Assembly (NCBI GenBank): GCA_943736015.1
Contig: OX031058.1
Span: 23,833,001 to 23,897,000 of the forward strand
DNA: 64,000 nt
Reading direction: 5' to 3'
Origin: Tridacna crocea
Lineage: Eukaryota; Mollusca; Bivalvia; Cardiida; Cardiidae
The notes beneath the pieces are model-generated. The model was given only the letters and a program-made list of their open reading frames with translations. It was not told the DNA's origin and searched no databases. A program made the translations under genes and the position numbers. The stretch's first letter is position 1, and every line of letters begins with the position of its first letter. Of this stretch, positions 63,140 to 64,000 are shown piece after piece.

Positions 63140-63995
63140 ATGGCAAAATCTTATTGTTGATTGAGTAGAAAACATTTTAAGAAAAGGAAAAAAGTACTCA
63201 GGTTAAGGCGCTGTCATACTCTAACGTATAGAGCCAGCGTATGAGGAACGTGTGGACTTTTTGGGTATACGCTGACATACGCTGAAACACGCTAGGGGTA
63301 CGCTGGAATACGTTTCTAGTACGCCGGGGTTCGTCGGTATACGCTGATGTACGTTGACGGCCAAAAAATTTTTTGAACATGCACAAAAATTTTCAGCGTA
63401 TGCCGACGTATGAATTTTACGCTCCTCATACGTTCCTCATATGCTGAACACGCTAGAGGTTCGCTGAAGGTGCGTTGCTCATAAGTCGAGTACGCATCTT
63501 ATACGTTGAAATTGAATGGGTCAGGAAACCTAGCGTTAGAGGAGCATAAAATGAACGTGTGTCTGACGTGTGTCTAATGAATAGCTAACGTTATAATGGT
63601 AGTTTTAACGACAGTCTAACGTACTCAACTTATACCTAATGTGCTCTGAGCGTACAGCCAACTTATCCCATGCGTATTACATGCGTATTTCCAGCGTATT
63701 GGGGGGGGGGGTGTCTCACATTTCCAAATCTGTATCAGTTTTGTACCAGCAGTTCAGAGATGGAGGTTGCTGTGCTGCAACATCACCAAGATTTGTTACA
63801 GTTGACAGTTGATCTCATACGCTGAAAAATTGCACGTATAAACAATGTTTCGAAATATTTGACACGTTCCTCATACGCTGGCTCTATACGCTAGAATGTG
63901 ACAGCGCCTTTACCAGTATATCTTCTATTTCCATAATGTTTTCAAAGGGCTTCCTCCTCAGGGTCATAAAATCTGGAATGTATGATAAAGTGTTA
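63140..63995 (-). mobile_element. Pal-A1 copy split at its hairpin centre by H1
   Basis: gtagaaaacattttaagaaa, ggaaaaaagtactcagg to 63202; after the insertion ccagtatatcttctatttcc, ataatgttttcaaagggctt, and a tgataaagtgTTAA end at 63995. Confidence 0.82.
63206..63909 (-). mobile_element. CGTA-lattice element H1, copy 2
   Basis: 704 bp, reverse complement of 12134-12835 along its whole length (with a G tract at ~63701 matching the C14 tract), flanked by TTA at 63203-63205 and 63910-63912. The empty site would read caggTTAccag, the centre of a Pal-A1 hairpin. Confidence 0.9.
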
Positions 63996-64000
63996 AGCAA

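Noticed and set aside
1-64000. Endogenous virus or LTR retrotransposon.
   Set aside because: No reverse transcriptase, integrase, capsid or LTR pair is recognisable anywhere in the window.

Overview
This window looks like gene-poor, AT-rich animal nuclear DNA, most likely from a mollusc and perhaps a bivalve. The evidence for that is indirect. There are no operons, no long open frames and no rRNA genes. There are several tRNA-headed SINEs whose tails resemble molluscan SINE tails (a 'tgaaataatgttgaaa...ttaaacac' type ending followed by AATC or ATTC runs). Miniature inverted-repeat DNA transposons (MITEs) are very dense. I found no intact host gene. The only recognisable protein gene is a dead Tc1-type transposase (39645-40639), inside an element whose inverted ends and TA duplications are still visible (39458-40961). 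The remaining open frames are mostly read-through of repeats.

The dominant feature is one superfamily of about 229 bp palindromic elements, called Pal-A here. More than 60 whole, partial or decayed copies lie from end to end. Each begins TTAACCCTTTACC, ends GGTAAAGGGTTAA and carries a central ~66 bp hairpin between two unlike arms. Pal-A1 is the common form. Pal-A2 (15348, 31441, 54380, 59338, 61803) has a hairpin of the same length that differs at paired positions. Pal-A3 (best copy 52197-52408) has an unrelated core built on GATCTTGATCTAC. Several copies sit inside other repeats, so the empty site can be read: the target is TTAA, duplicated on insertion, with CCC...GGG ends. That is the pattern of piggyBac-type MITEs. 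Many copies are nested in one another or joined head to tail over a single shared TTAA.

Other mobile DNA, by region: 1-9 kb holds a 550 bp element with 9-bp duplications (MULE-like), an inverted pair of a ~370 bp repeat, a SINE nested in a foldback MITE (7091-7704) and a CAGGG-ended element (7715-8433). 11-15 kb holds a 49-bp x5 tandem array, a 702 bp element packed with CGTA motifs and flanked by TAA, and a 1.16 kb TAA-flanked element with its own 32-bp tandem array. 17-26 kb holds foldback families X, Y and Z and an 800 bp element with 6-bp duplications. 26.8-28.4 kb is a large old foldback with ~550-600 bp arms. 35.9-37.4 kb holds a three-unit inverted array and a second foldback whose left arm alone carries an exon-like open frame starting ATGGCGGCC. 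39.5-41 kb is the Tc1 relic. 48.5-49 kb is a second element possibly related to the MULE-like one. 51.27-51.72 kb is a nearly perfect, probably young, 451 bp palindrome. 56.1-57.3 kb is a 1.19 kb TTA-flanked element. 63.2-63.9 kb is a second, inverted copy of the CGTA-rich element, inserted into the centre of a Pal-A hairpin.

The longest stretch without a recognised feature is 57294-59335. The elements do not work together as a pathway. Their nesting records a layered history of insertion, with Pal-A active over a long period both before and after the other families. All family names are provisional, and superfamily assignments rest on end sequences and target duplications only.
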